This document shows, one piece after another, positions 51,332-60,722 of a DNA stretch of 64,000 bases. Below the pieces are notes generated by a model. That model was not told the DNA's origin. It saw only the letters and a list, made by a program, of their open reading frames with translations, and did no database searches. Positions within the stretch are counted from its first letter, which is position 1. Each line of letters begins with the position of its first letter. Made by a program: the position numbers and the translations under genes. Source of the stretch: Rhodothermales bacterium (GTDB lineage Bacteria > Bacteroidota > Rhodothermia > Rhodothermales > Bin80); contig JANQES010000125.1 in the NCBI GenBank assembly GCA_028278205.1, forward strand, positions 1 to 64,000. Reading direction: 5' to 3'.

Positions 51332-52465
51332 TTATTCCGAATAGGTAATCCGATAGACCACATTGGCCTGATCGTCGGAGACGAGGAGCGAGCCGTCGGG
51401 CATGGTTTCGAAATCGACGGGGCGGCCCCAGTTCGTCTGGTCTTCGAGCCAGCCCTGGGCGAAGACCTCCTGGCCGGTCGCCAGGCCGTTGTCGTCGAAA
51501 AAGACGCGTTTGATGCGGTAGCCGATTTTCTGCCGCCGGTTCCACGAGCCGTGCTCGGCGATGAAGGCGTGGTTGGTGTATTCGCCGGGAAACATCGTGC
51601 CGGTGTAGAATTCGATGCCCAGCGGCGCCACGTGCGGGCCGAGGTTGATGGCCGGCGGCACGTAGTCGTCCGGGCTGTGGCCTGCGCCGAATTGAGGATC
51701 CGGCGTGTCGCCCTGGTGGATGTACGGGTAGCCGAAGTGCATCCCCGGCTCCGGCGCGTGGTTGAGTTCGCACGAGGGCAGATCGTCGGTGATGGCCGGG
51801 TCTTCGCTGATGTTGTCGCTGCCATTGTCGGTGAACCACAGATCGCCCGTGACGGGGTGCCAGGCAAAGCCGACCGAGTTGCGCACGCCGCGCGCGTAGA
51901 CTTCGCGCTCAGAGCCGTCGGGGTTCATGCGCAAGATGGTGGCGAACGGATCGGGCTCCTCGCAGACGTTGCACGGCGCGCCGACGGGCACGTAGAGCTT
52001 GCCGTCCGGCCCAAAATCGATGAACTTCCAGCCGTGATGGCGTTTGTCGGGCAGATCGTCCAGGACCACGACGGGTTCGGGCGGGTTGTCGAGGCGGGCT
52101 TCGATGTCGTCGTAGCGGAGGATACTGTTGACGGCGGCCACGTAGAGCGACCCGTCGCGGAAAGCCAGGCCTGAAGGCAGCGTCAACTCGTCGTCGATGA
52201 GGTAGACGCGGTCGGCCTTCATATCGCCGTTTTGATCGACGACGGCGTGGACCTTGCCGCCCCGGCGCGAGCCGACGAAGAGTGTGCCGCCGGGCGTCAG
52301 GGCCATCTGCCGGGCGTTGGGCACCGAGTCGGCGTAGACTTCGATGGTGAAGCCCTCCGGCAGGGTGATCTTGTCGAGGGGCAAGTCGTCGTCGGGCGAG
52401 GGGATCAGCGTGGCGGCGCCGGCCAGGACAAAGAGCAGCGCCAGCGCCATCGTCATCATGCGCAT
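51332..52465 (-). CDS. Soluble sugar (sorbosone-type) dehydrogenase, beta-propeller
   Basis: The 377-residue protein has an N-terminal hydrophobic signal or anchor (MALALLFVLAGAATLIP) and a six-bladed propeller of the PQQ-dependent glucose/sorbosone dehydrogenase family: PNARQMALTPGGTLFVGSR, RHHGWKFIDFGPDGKLYVPVG, ILRMNPDGSEREVYARGVRN, FTDNGSDN and AEHGSWNR. These oxidise sugars or aldoses in the periplasm using PQQ. A CNVC pair (APCNVCEEPDP) could form a disulfide. It ends 2 bp before the DUF2188 start, so transcription may continue into the toxin module. Confidence 0.9.
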   Translation of the reverse strand: MRMMTMALALLFVLAGAATLIPSPDDDLPLDKITLPEGFTIEVYADSVPNARQMALTPGGTLFVGSRRGGKVHAVVDQNGDMKADRVYLIDDELTLPSGLAFRDGSLYVAAVNSILRYDDIEARLDNPPEPVVVLDDLPDKRHHGWKFIDFGPDGKLYVPVGAPCNVCEEPDPFATILRMNPDGSEREVYARGVRNSVGFAWHPVTGDLWFTDNGSDNISEDPAITDDLPSCELNHAPEPGMHFGYPYIHQGDTPDPQFGAGHSPDDYVPPAINLGPHVAPLGIEFYTGTMFPGEYTNHAFIAEHGSWNRRQKIGYRIKRVFFDDNGLATGQEVFAQGWLEDQTNWGRPVDFETMPDGSLLVSDDQANVVYRITYSE

Positions 52466-52555
52466 GGGGACGTTGGGGATAGATGGGGATCAGGGTTGAT
52501 GCTGGTTCAAAACACGATGCTTTCCCAGAGGTTTCGCTGGGTTAGTGCCGTCGCG

Positions 52556-52637
52556 TTAGTCACTGGTCATTGGTCACTGGTGGAGGACAAAGCCACCAGT
52601 GACCGATGACAGCGAGCGTAATGACCAGTGACCGACG
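52556..52637. repeat. Word repeat family D, copy 4
   Basis: TTAGTCACTGGTCATTGGTC faces CCACCAGTGACCGATGAC, followed by AGCGAGCGTAATGACC. Compared with copies 1 and 3 the AGCGAGCG module is in its shortest form. Confidence 0.78.
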
Positions 52638-52682
52638 CCAACGATGAAGAGTCTAAAAACGATGCGAATCCAGCAAACAACC

Positions 52683-53519
52683 TCATTCAGCTAACTCCTT
52701 AAGCAACGCCACGAATTCGGTGCGGCCTGCGGTGGCGTCGCGTTTGCGGATGCGGTGAAGCCGTTGCCCGGCCAGCGCCAGGATGCGTTCTTTGAGCCGG
52801 TCTTTGGCGCGTTGGGCGTCGGTGTCGTGCAACGCGCTGTCGAGTTCGAAAAAAAACAGCGGACGGTAGCCGTCATGCTGGTCGAAGACCACGCAATCGA
52901 CGATGCCTCGGAAGAAATATTGCCGCTCCGCGCCGGTGAGGTGGTCTTTGAGGGCGTCATAGTCAATCAAACAACTCAAGGCGACGTTGGGGTAGACGAA
53001 ATAGGTAGCGTAGACTTCGCGCACAGCCAGGAAAAAATCGGCCTCTTGTTGCGATTTGAACAGGCTGATGGTGGCATCGGTCTCGGACAGCGGTGGGCTG
53101 ACGGCGAGGTCGAGGACGGTTTCCTGGGTGTGCGAGACGGGTTCGGGTTCGGCGGGCGCGTGTTTCTGGAGCACGGCGGCGCATCGTTCGTTCTCCGGGC
53201 AAAAACGCGCGTAGCCCACGGCGGCTTCGGGGCGGTCGGCGTGGAGCGTCACAAGGGTTTCGATGGCGTGTTCGAAATGAGCTTCGGGCAGGGTGTAGAA
53301 GCCGCCGGTGTGGAGCAAAAATAGCTTTTCCAACGCGTCGGCGTGGTCGTCCGGGCGGTCGCTGGCGAGGTGCTCGAAGAACGAAGCCACGAAGGTCTCG
53401 ACGGCGCGGCCCAGGAGCGCGTCTGCGGCGACGGCTTCGTGATGCCGGTGCACCACGTCGAGCAGCGCCGCCCACTGCTTGTCGTAGACAAGTTGATAGA
53501 GCGTTTCCTGGCTGAGCAA
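52683..53519 (-). CDS. DUF2726 (restriction-endonuclease-like) domain protein
   Basis: The 278-residue protein has a helical N-terminal half of unknown nature and a C-terminal DUF2726 domain (about 150-270): LFKSQQEADFFLAVREVY, VYPNVALSCLID, GIVDCVVFD, FFFELDSALHDT and RAKDRLKERILALAG fit the PD-(D/E)XK-like core of that family. Nuclease activity is possible but unproven. The only start near the conserved region is a TTG (53519) at the exact edge of repeat family B, so the natural 5' end may be lost. Confidence 0.75.
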   Translation of the reverse strand: MLSQETLYQLVYDKQWAALLDVVHRHHEAVAADALLGRAVETFVASFFEHLASDRPDDHADALEKLFLLHTGGFYTLPEAHFEHAIETLVTLHADRPEAAVGYARFCPENERCAAVLQKHAPAEPEPVSHTQETVLDLAVSPPLSETDATISLFKSQQEADFFLAVREVYATYFVYPNVALSCLIDYDALKDHLTGAERQYFFRGIVDCVVFDQHDGYRPLFFFELDSALHDTDAQRAKDRLKERILALAGQRLHRIRKRDATAGRTEFVALLKELAE

Positions 53520-53676
53520 TTTTGGATTTTGGATTTTAGATTTTGGATTGTTCTCCGCGACGGTGTGTCAGCAATGAAAAAGCGGCATCGTTCGAGCCGT
53601 TTCGTCTTTTCCACGGGGCAAACCGTATCGGTCAGATCAATCCAAAATCCAAAATCCAAAATCTAAAATCCAAAAA
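53519..53676. repeat. Word repeat family B, copy 3, with inner core
   Basis: TTTTGGATTTTGGATTTTAG words (from 53519) face the complement at 53638-53676. The interior carries GAAAAAGCGGCATCGTT, GAGCCGTTTCG and TCTTTTCC, which lines up with the interior of copy 1 (GAAAAAGCCGCGACGG, GAGCCGCTGAGG, CTTTTTC). So the composite, and not only the arms, is repeated. Confidence 0.78.
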
Positions 53677-53681
53677 ATCCG

Positions 53682-54149
53682 TTAGCGGTCCTTGCGTTGC
53701 AGGATGTCTCGAAGGGCTTGCACGTCGATCTGATCTTGCGGGCGCAACGAGCCGGCCTTCAAGGTGATCAACCCTTCGGCGTTCAGATACACGATCTCCA
53801 CGTCATCGATGCGATGCCGGGCTGTTAGCGGGAGCAGATCCTCATAGGTGTGGCCGCTCATGAGAGTGAAGACATCCACCGGAAACTCCTCCACGATGCG
53901 GATGCTGCCTTCCTCTAGCGTAAAGTCGTCCGGGGCAAGCTCGCGTGCGTGGCCTTCTCCAAAGCGCTCCAATCTTTGGAGCAACCGGCGGATATTCTCC
54001 TGATCAGCCTGAACCAAAATGTCTACGTCCAGCGTTGCGCGGATGAAGCCGCACAGCGCCACCGCCAACCCGCCGACGAGGATGTAGTCAATCCCGTGGC
54101 GGCTGAGATCGGCCAACAATTCTTCGAACGAGGTGGGTTTGTTGTTCAA
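53682..54149 (-). CDS. Nucleotidyltransferase-fold protein (AbiEii/DUF6036-like)
   Basis: The 155-residue protein shows YILVGGLAVALCGFIRATLDVDILV, the GG...DxD core of minimal and AbiEii-type nucleotidyltransferases, and later VDVFTLMSGHTYEDLL with LITLKAGSLRPQDQIDVQAL, a feature of this subfamily. It could be a toxin (AbiEii/MenT type) or an orphan; no AbiEi-like antitoxin is next to it. Translation appears to begin at a TTG. Confidence 0.8.
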   Translation of the reverse strand: MNNKPTSFEELLADLSRHGIDYILVGGLAVALCGFIRATLDVDILVQADQENIRRLLQRLERFGEGHARELAPDDFTLEEGSIRIVEEFPVDVFTLMSGHTYEDLLPLTARHRIDDVEIVYLNAEGLITLKAGSLRPQDQIDVQALRDILQRKDR

Positions 54150-54409
54150 GGCCCTGTCTGGTGAAGGGGAGGATCAGCGTGCGCAGGAGAAAGGCTTGCT
54201 GCAACGGACGCAACGGCCTGGGCCGCCCGACTTGCTTTCGTATGGGCGCGGGATTTTTCATGGCCGATGGCAGCGCGTCTGTCTTGCTCAGCAGTTTTGC
54301 TCTGACCCGCGCAGGCCGATTTTGTTCACATCCGTTCTGCCCTGCACGTGTCCGGCGCAACGCGTATTTTACCCTCCCCACTCCTCCGTCACGTTGTCCT
54401 CTTCTCGCC

Positions 54410-56842
54410 ATGAATCGCCTTTTTGCTCTCCTCCTGGCCGGTTGGCTGGCCGTCCCGTTCGTCGTGCAGGCGCAAGAGTCGCCGCTGACGGTGCAGAAGA
54501 TCATGCAAGATCCGAACACGTGGATCGGCGCGTCGCCGTCCGGGCCGTTCTGGTCGGAGGATGGGCAAACGCTCTATTTTCGGTGGAATCCGATGGGGCA
54601 GTTTCCGAGCGATTCGCTCTTCATGGTCGCGCGCGACGGCGATGAGCCGGTGAAAGTCTCGCCCGACGAACGTCGTAACCCCGGCCCCACCTTCAACGGC
54701 TGGCATCACGGCGAGCACGTCTACGATGCGTCGTTCTCGCGCAAGGTCTACCAGCGCGACGGCGACCTGTTCATCTACAACCGCGCCGCGCGCGACCGCG
54801 GGCGCCTGACGCACACCCGCGACCGCGAGTCTAACCCGCGCTTCACGCCCGATGGCACCGGCGTCATCTTCACCCGCGACAACAACCTCTACCGCCTCGA
54901 CCTGTCGTCGGGCGCTGTGCGGCAACTGACGGACGTGCGGTCGGGGCAGGCTCCGAAAGAAAAAAAACCGGACGAGCAGGACGCGCTCCTCGAAGCGCAA
55001 CAGACCGAGCTTTTCGAATACATCCGCGAGCAGCAGGAGGAAGAAGATCTGCGCGAAGAAGCCCGCGACCGCGACCGCGAAGCCGCCGACCCGCCGCCAG
55101 CCTTCTACCTCGGCAACAAGAGCGTTCAGCAACTGCAAATCGATCCCACCGAGCGGTTCGTCTCGTTCGTGACGAGCAGCCGGCCCAGCCAGGCCAAACG
55201 GACGAAGGCCATCACCTACGTCACCGAGAGCGGCTATGCCGAAGAACTCTCGGCGCGGCCCAAGGTGGGCGTGCCGGGCACCGCCTCGGATCTGTACGTC
55301 CAGGATCTCGAACGCGACACCACCTATCGCATCAACCTGCATCAGCTTCCGGGTTCGTACGACGTGGCCGAGTATCTGCGCGAGCAGGGCGTCGAGGTCG
55401 ATTCGAGCAAGACCAGGCGGACGCTCTTTTCGTTCGGGCCGTACTGGAGCGGCGACGGGCGCTACGCCGTGCTCGAAGTGCGCACCCGCGATAACAAAGA
55501 CCGCTGGATCGCCCGCCTCGACCCCGAAACCGGCGATCTGAGCGTCCTCGACCGGCAACACGACGAGGCATGGATTGCCGGGCCGGGCATCTCGTGGTTC
55601 GGCGGCGGCAGCGACATGGGCTGGCTGCCGGACAACCGCCGCTTCTACTTCCAGAGCGAGGCTACCGGCTTCAGCCACCTCTACACCGTCGACGTAGAAA
55701 CCGGCGCGGTGGCGCAACTGACCAGCGGCGAATTTGAGGTGTTCGACCCGCAGATTTCGCAGGATGGGCGGATGTGGTATTTCACCAGCAGCGCCGTCTC
55801 GCCGCACGCGCGCCATTTCTACCGGATGCCCATCGGCGGCGGCACGCCGGTGCAACTGACGACGATGGACGGCAACAACGCCGTGGCGCTCAACCCGGAC
55901 GGCGACGTGATGGCGATCCGGCATTCGTTCACCAACCGCCCCCCGGAAATTTTCCTCCAACCCATGCAAGCCGAGCCCGCGCGGATCACGCATTCGCAGA
56001 CCGATGAATGGCTGGCCTACGACTGGCGCGTGCCGGAGATCATCCGCTTCGAAGCCTCGGACGGGGCGATGGTGCCGGGGCAGTTGTTCGTGCCGGAGAA
56101 TCCCAACGGCGCGGCGGTGCTCTTCGTCCACGGTGCGGGGTATCTGCAGAACGTCCATCGGTGGTGGAGCGGGTATTTCCGCGAGTATATGTTCCACAAC
56201 ATGCTCACCGACCTCGGCTACTATGTGTTGCAACTCGACTTCCGCGCTTCGGCGGGCTACGGGCGCGACTGGCGCACGGCCATCTACCGCCACATGGGTG
56301 GGCGCGACTTGCAAGACTACGTAGACGCCTCGAAGTATCTGGGCGCCACCTACGGCATCGACCCGGAGCGCATTGCCATCTACGGCGGCTCCTACGGCGG
56401 CTTCATCACGCTGATGGCGCTCTTCACCGAGCCGGAGCACTTCGGCGCCGGGGCCGCCCTGCGAAGCGTCACCGACTGGGTGCACTACAACCACGTCTAT
56501 ACCGCCAACATCCTCAACACGCCCGCCACCGATTCGCTGGCCTTCGCACGAAGCTCGCCCATCAACTTCGCCGAGGGCCTCGAAGACCCGCTCTTGATGC
56601 CGCACGGCTTGATCGACCTCAACGTGCAGTTTCAGGACATCATCCGCCTGACGCAGCGCCTCATCGAACTGGGCAAGGAGAACTGGGAACTGGCCGTCTA
56701 CCCCGTCGAAGGCCACGGCTTCCAGGAGCCCGCTAGCTGGACCGACGAATATCGCCGCATCTTCAAATTGATCGAAGATAACGTAGGCCCGAACCGAATC
56801 GCGCGAGACGCCGCGCCTGCGCAGGGAGGCGGTGAGCGGTAG
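54410..56842 (+). CDS. Prolyl oligopeptidase-family (S9) peptidase
   Basis: The ATG at 54410 begins a signal peptide (MNRLFALLLAGWLAVPFVVQAQ) and gives 810 residues. A beta-propeller (about 40-530, with PRFTPDGTGVIFTRDNNLYRLD-type blades) is followed by an alpha/beta hydrolase domain with Ser661 in YGGSYGGF, Asp736 in HGLIDLNV and His769 in EGHGFQEP. It is a periplasmic dipeptidyl or acylaminoacyl peptidase. A long acidic/charged insertion (QEEEDLREEARDRDREAA) sits in the propeller. Confidence 0.93.
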   Translation: MNRLFALLLAGWLAVPFVVQAQESPLTVQKIMQDPNTWIGASPSGPFWSEDGQTLYFRWNPMGQFPSDSLFMVARDGDEPVKVSPDERRNPGPTFNGWHHGEHVYDASFSRKVYQRDGDLFIYNRAARDRGRLTHTRDRESNPRFTPDGTGVIFTRDNNLYRLDLSSGAVRQLTDVRSGQAPKEKKPDEQDALLEAQQTELFEYIREQQEEEDLREEARDRDREAADPPPAFYLGNKSVQQLQIDPTERFVSFVTSSRPSQAKRTKAITYVTESGYAEELSARPKVGVPGTASDLYVQDLERDTTYRINLHQLPGSYDVAEYLREQGVEVDSSKTRRTLFSFGPYWSGDGRYAVLEVRTRDNKDRWIARLDPETGDLSVLDRQHDEAWIAGPGISWFGGGSDMGWLPDNRRFYFQSEATGFSHLYTVDVETGAVAQLTSGEFEVFDPQISQDGRMWYFTSSAVSPHARHFYRMPIGGGTPVQLTTMDGNNAVALNPDGDVMAIRHSFTNRPPEIFLQPMQAEPARITHSQTDEWLAYDWRVPEIIRFEASDGAMVPGQLFVPENPNGAAVLFVHGAGYLQNVHRWWSGYFREYMFHNMLTDLGYYVLQLDFRASAGYGRDWRTAIYRHMGGRDLQDYVDASKYLGATYGIDPERIAIYGGSYGGFITLMALFTEPEHFGAGAALRSVTDWVHYNHVYTANILNTPATDSLAFARSSPINFAEGLEDPLLMPHGLIDLNVQFQDIIRLTQRLIELGKENWELAVYPVEGHGFQEPASWTDEYRRIFKLIEDNVGPNRIARDAAPAQGGGER

Positions 56843-56853
56843 CAGATTTTTTT

Positions 56854-57058
56854 GAGTCGGGAGGCCGGGGATAAATGGATGTGTAAGTAGACCCGAAGGG
56901 TTTTGAAAACCCTTCGGGTCTCATGCCAGGCTCGACAAGTGTGCAATTTGCCGGGCATTCGAAGCGTCTCTGAGCCGGAAATGATTATTTTTACGTATGA
57001 TTTTGAGAATGAAAATGCTCTAAATCTCCGACTCTCCAACGCCCCGACTCCCCGACTC
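56854..57058. repeat. Word repeat family N (GAGTCGGGAGGCCGGGG)
   Basis: GAGTCGGGAGGCCGGGG (56854-56870) faces CTCCGACTCTCC and CCCCGACTCCCCGACTC (57026-57058). The word AAAATGCTCTAAATCTCCGA just before the right arm also occurs near 46235 as AAAATGCTCTAAACCTCCGA. A separate perfect palindrome (56889-56921) lies between the arms. Confidence 0.65.
56889..56921. repeat. Perfect 33-nt palindrome
   Basis: AGACCCGAAGGGTTTT and AAAACCCTTCGGGTCT are perfect 16-nt arms around a single G. With no loop it is a poor intrinsic terminator for either strand but could extrude as a cruciform. It follows the S9 peptidase gene. Confidence 0.8.
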
Positions 57059-57070
57059 AAAAAACGGTCG

Positions 57071-60000
57071 ATGAGCGCTATCTTCATCAGTCATAGCAGC
57101 CGCGACAACGCCGTCGCCGACGAGATGCGGCAGTGGCTGGCCGAACACGGCCACCGCTCCGTCTTCCTCGACTTCGACCCTGCGCAGGGCATCCCCGCCG
57201 GGCGCGACTGGGAGCAAGAACTCTATCGCGGCATCCGGGCCTGCCGCGCCGTCATCGTCCTGTGCAGCAAGCATTCGATGGCCTCGCGCTGGTGTTTCAT
57301 GGAGATCACCCACGCCCGCGCCCTGGGCAAACACCTCTTCCCCGTCAAGATCGACGATTGCGACGTAGACGGCGTGCTGACCGACCGGCAGGTGATCGAC
57401 CTGACGAAGAACAAGGAAGAAGCGCTTGGGCGGCTCTGGAACGGGATTCTGGCGTCGGGGCTGGATCCGGCGGATGCTTTCGACTGGGACGGCAGCCGCC
57501 CGCCCTATCCGGGGCTATTGGCGTTTCAGGAGGAAGACGCCGCGATCTTTTTTGGGCGCGATGACGAGATTGGCGAGGCGCTCGACGTGGTCAATAAGGC
57601 GCGACGGCTGGGGCAGGCGGGGTTGGTGATGGTCCTGGGCGCCTCGGGCACGGGCAAGTCGTCGTTGGTGCGGGCGGGCGTGTTGCCGCGTTTGCGCCGG
57701 GACACCGAACGCTGGCTGGTGGTCGATCCGTTTCGACCGCGTGACGATCCGGCGCAGGCGTTGGCGACGGTCTTGAGCCGGGCCTTCGACCGGATGGGGC
57801 GGGCGTTGCCGTGGCAGCGGATCTATGCGCAGCTTAACGAGGCCATGGCGCGTGTGCAAACCGAGGCCGAGCCGCCGGACGCCGCCCAGGAGCAGGCCGC
57901 GCAGGAGGAGCACGCGCAATTTTTGGAGGAAGTCGCCAGGCTGGAGGCGCTCTTGCCCAAGGATGCCGGGGTGCAGGCGGCCCGGTACCTGCGCCTCCTG
58001 CGGGCGTCGATGGACGCGAGCAAAGCCGGCCCTGGAGGCGCCGCCCGGCCCGGCGAAGACGTCCTGGGCACGCTGGCCGACGACCTGCGCCGCCGCAGCG
58101 GGCGCGACGAAGCCCGCGTCTTGCTCGTCATCGACCAGTTCGAAGAACTCCTCGGCCATCCCGCCGATCATCCCACCAGCCTTTTCCTGCGCCTTCTCCG
58201 AAACAGCCTCGACCGGCCCGGCAGCCCGCTGCTGGTCCTCGGCACGATGCGCTCGGATTTCCTCGGCCAGTTCCAGAAAAGCCCGGCGCTGCTCGACGTG
58301 CGCTACGAGAGCCTCTCGCTGGGGCCGATGTCTCCGGAGGATGTGGCGCAGGTCATCGAAAAACCGGCGCAACTGGCGGCCATCGATCTGGAGCCGGGGC
58401 TGGTGCCGTTGTTGGTTCACGACGCCGAGACCGAAGATGCCCTACCGCTGCTGGCTTTCACGCTCCGCGAACTCAACGAACGCTACGGCCAGGACGGCCT
58501 GCTGGAGGTGCACGAGTATCAAGACCGGCTGGGCGGTTTGCAGGGCGCCGTGGCGAAGGCTGCCGAAGACCTCATTGCCTCGGAGCATCTAACCGAAGAC
58601 GAGGAGGCGCAGCTTCGGGCGGCGTTTCTGGCGATGGTGCGCATGACCGAAGACGGCACGTTCGCCCGCCGCCCGGCGCCATGGGACGATCTGCCGGCGG
58701 CGATGCATCCGCTGTTGGAAAAGTTTGTGCAGGAGCGGCTCTTGGTGGCCGGCAGCGACGCGCAAGGACGGACCCTGGAGGTGGCGCACGAGGCGCTGTT
58801 TCGGTCGTGGGACCGGCTCGTGCGATGGCTCGACGATAGCGCCGAAGCACTCCGCCTGCAGCGGGAGATCCAGCACGCCTCGGCCAGTTGGGTTCGCGGT
58901 GGCCGGGCTGAGGAGGATCTCTGGCGAGGTGGCCGGCTGGCGCGCGCCCGCGAACTCATCGCCGAGGGAAGCCTGCCGCTGGCGGCGTTGGATCGCGAAT
59001 TCATTGAAGCCTCAGATCAGGCCGAGCGGGCGTTGATTCTGGCAGAGGAGGCGCGGCGGCGGCGCGAACTGCGGCGCACGCGGATCTTCGCGGCAGTCGT
59101 CGGGGTGGCTTTTCTGATCGCCGTGGCGCTGGGCATCCTGGCCTACTTCAAGCAACAGGAGGCTGTGGAGGCGCAAGAGGCTGAGCAAGAGCAGAGAACG
59201 CTGGCCGATTCAAGGGCGGCAGAAGCGTTGAGCAACGCCCGGGCTGCTGCGAAAAGCGATAGTACGGCGAAAGAAGAAGCCAAAAGAGCCATCGCCCAGA
59301 GCCAGCGGGCCGACTCAAACGCCCAGATCGCTGACTATGAGCGCTTCCTTGCCGAAAAAGCACAGCAGGCCGCCGAGGACAGCGCCGAGGTGGCCAGGCA
59401 GAAGCGCGCCGAGGCTGATTCGAGCGCCAGGGTGGCCGAGCAGCGGCGCGGCGAGGCCGAATCGAGCGCTGCGGAGGCGTTACGCGCGCGCCGCGAGACC
59501 CTCGGCATCGGGCTGGCCAGCAAGGCCAAACGCCAGGCCGAAGACGGCGCCCCCGAACTCGGCGCGTTGCTGGCCCGCGAGGCCTTCCTCTTCAACGAAC
59601 GCGGCGACGGCGAATTCATCAACGAAGTCTACGATGCCCTTCAAGAAACCGTCGATGCCCTCCAGGGCGATACCGCCACGTCCAAAGCGCTGACACCGTC
59701 CAACGCCGACTGGGTGCGGTCTGTGGCGCATAGCCGCGACTGGATTGCCGCCGCCGGCAACGACGGCAGCCTCTACCTCTGGCCGCCGGGCGCTTCCTCG
59801 ACCGATGCCGTCGTGTTGCCTGCGCCAGCCGACGCCGAACGCCCCGACGGACATACCATTTATCATCTGGTCTTCAGCCCCGACGGCGCCACGCTCGCCA
59901 CGCTCAGCGAAGACCAGTCCCTGCGTCTCTGGCACAACCTCGGCCCGGTGGCCCAATCGACCATCCTGGGTGTCCACCAGGATCTCGTCTGGGCTCTGGC

Positions 60001-60718
60001 CTTCAGCCCCGATGGCCGGCACATCGCTTCGGCCAGTTCGGGAGACGGCATCCAGGTCTGGGATGTGATCCGGGGTACGCGTGAGTCTACACTGCCGCTG
60101 TCCGGGTTCGAGGTCCGCGCGCTGGCATTCAGCGCGGATGGGCGGCGGCTGGCCGGGGGCGACAACGAGGGCAAGATCAGGTTCTGGTCGATGGACGATT
60201 ACACCCTTCAATCCACCACCCTCGACGAGCACGAAGGTCCTGTCCAGGCTCTCTCCTTCAGCCCCGACGGCGCGTTGCTGGCCTCCGGAGGCCGCGACCG
60301 GACCGTGCGCATTTGGGATGCCGCCAGCGGTGCCTCGCAGAGCGTCTTGCGCGGGCACGAAGGTCCCATTAACGTCGTCGCTTTCCATTTCGATGACCCC
60401 GACGGCCTTCGGCTTGCTTCGGGCAGTTCGGATCATACGGTGCGGCTGTGGCAGGTAGACCGGCCCGGTGTCGGTCCTATCATCCTCGAAGGACACACCG
60501 GCTGGGTGCAGTCGCTCGCCTTCAGCCCCGACGGCAAAACCCTCGTTTCGGGCAGCGCCGACCGCTCGGTGCGCACCTGGAAGATCAACGCCAGAGAACT
60601 GGCCGACGCCATCTGCGAGGCCGTCCAACGGCGCATCACGCCGGAGGAGTGGCAGGAATTTGTGGGCCATGATATTTCCTACGATGACTATCAGCCGTGC
60701 TCCTCAGGGACCCGGTAA
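57071..60718 (+). CDS. TIR - nSTAND1 NTPase - transmembrane - WD40 protein
   Basis: From the ATG at 57071 the protein is 1215 residues. It has a TIR_2 domain (1-130, FISHSSRDN, catalytic-type Glu78 in SRWCFMEI), an nSTAND1 NTPase introduced by PYPGLLAFQEEDAAIFFGR with Walker A GASGTGKS (190-197) and Walker B LLVIDQFEELL, a helical arm, a transmembrane helix (about 672-693, after Arg-rich RRRRELRRTR), an Ala/Glu-rich coiled coil, and a seven-bladed WD40 propeller (about 875-1190). The Arg-rich stretch predicts N-in topology, placing WD40 outside the cytoplasm. TIR-STAND proteins act as sensor-triggered NAD-depleting switches in bacterial immunity; that role is an inference here. Confidence 0.88.
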   Translation: MSAIFISHSSRDNAVADEMRQWLAEHGHRSVFLDFDPAQGIPAGRDWEQELYRGIRACRAVIVLCSKHSMASRWCFMEITHARALGKHLFPVKIDDCDVDGVLTDRQVIDLTKNKEEALGRLWNGILASGLDPADAFDWDGSRPPYPGLLAFQEEDAAIFFGRDDEIGEALDVVNKARRLGQAGLVMVLGASGTGKSSLVRAGVLPRLRRDTERWLVVDPFRPRDDPAQALATVLSRAFDRMGRALPWQRIYAQLNEAMARVQTEAEPPDAAQEQAAQEEHAQFLEEVARLEALLPKDAGVQAARYLRLLRASMDASKAGPGGAARPGEDVLGTLADDLRRRSGRDEARVLLVIDQFEELLGHPADHPTSLFLRLLRNSLDRPGSPLLVLGTMRSDFLGQFQKSPALLDVRYESLSLGPMSPEDVAQVIEKPAQLAAIDLEPGLVPLLVHDAETEDALPLLAFTLRELNERYGQDGLLEVHEYQDRLGGLQGAVAKAAEDLIASEHLTEDEEAQLRAAFLAMVRMTEDGTFARRPAPWDDLPAAMHPLLEKFVQERLLVAGSDAQGRTLEVAHEALFRSWDRLVRWLDDSAEALRLQREIQHASASWVRGGRAEEDLWRGGRLARARELIAEGSLPLAALDREFIEASDQAERALILAEEARRRRELRRTRIFAAVVGVAFLIAVALGILAYFKQQEAVEAQEAEQEQRTLADSRAAEALSNARAAAKSDSTAKEEAKRAIAQSQRADSNAQIADYERFLAEKAQQAAEDSAEVARQKRAEADSSARVAEQRRGEAESSAAEALRARRETLGIGLASKAKRQAEDGAPELGALLAREAFLFNERGDGEFINEVYDALQETVDALQGDTATSKALTPSNADWVRSVAHSRDWIAAAGNDGSLYLWPPGASSTDAVVLPAPADAERPDGHTIYHLVFSPDGATLATLSEDQSLRLWHNLGPVAQSTILGVHQDLVWALAFSPDGRHIASASSGDGIQVWDVIRGTRESTLPLSGFEVRALAFSADGRRLAGGDNEGKIRFWSMDDYTLQSTTLDEHEGPVQALSFSPDGALLASGGRDRTVRIWDAASGASQSVLRGHEGPINVVAFHFDDPDGLRLASGSSDHTVRLWQVDRPGVGPIILEGHTGWVQSLAFSPDGKTLVSGSADRSVRTWKINARELADAICEAVQRRITPEEWQEFVGHDISYDDYQPCSSGTR

Positions 60719-60722
60719 CCAA

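Noticed and set aside
54389..56716. 775-codon minus-strand frame across the S9 peptidase gene
   Set aside because: It is a shadow typical of GC-rich DNA; the plus strand encodes a complete peptidase with catalytic triad.
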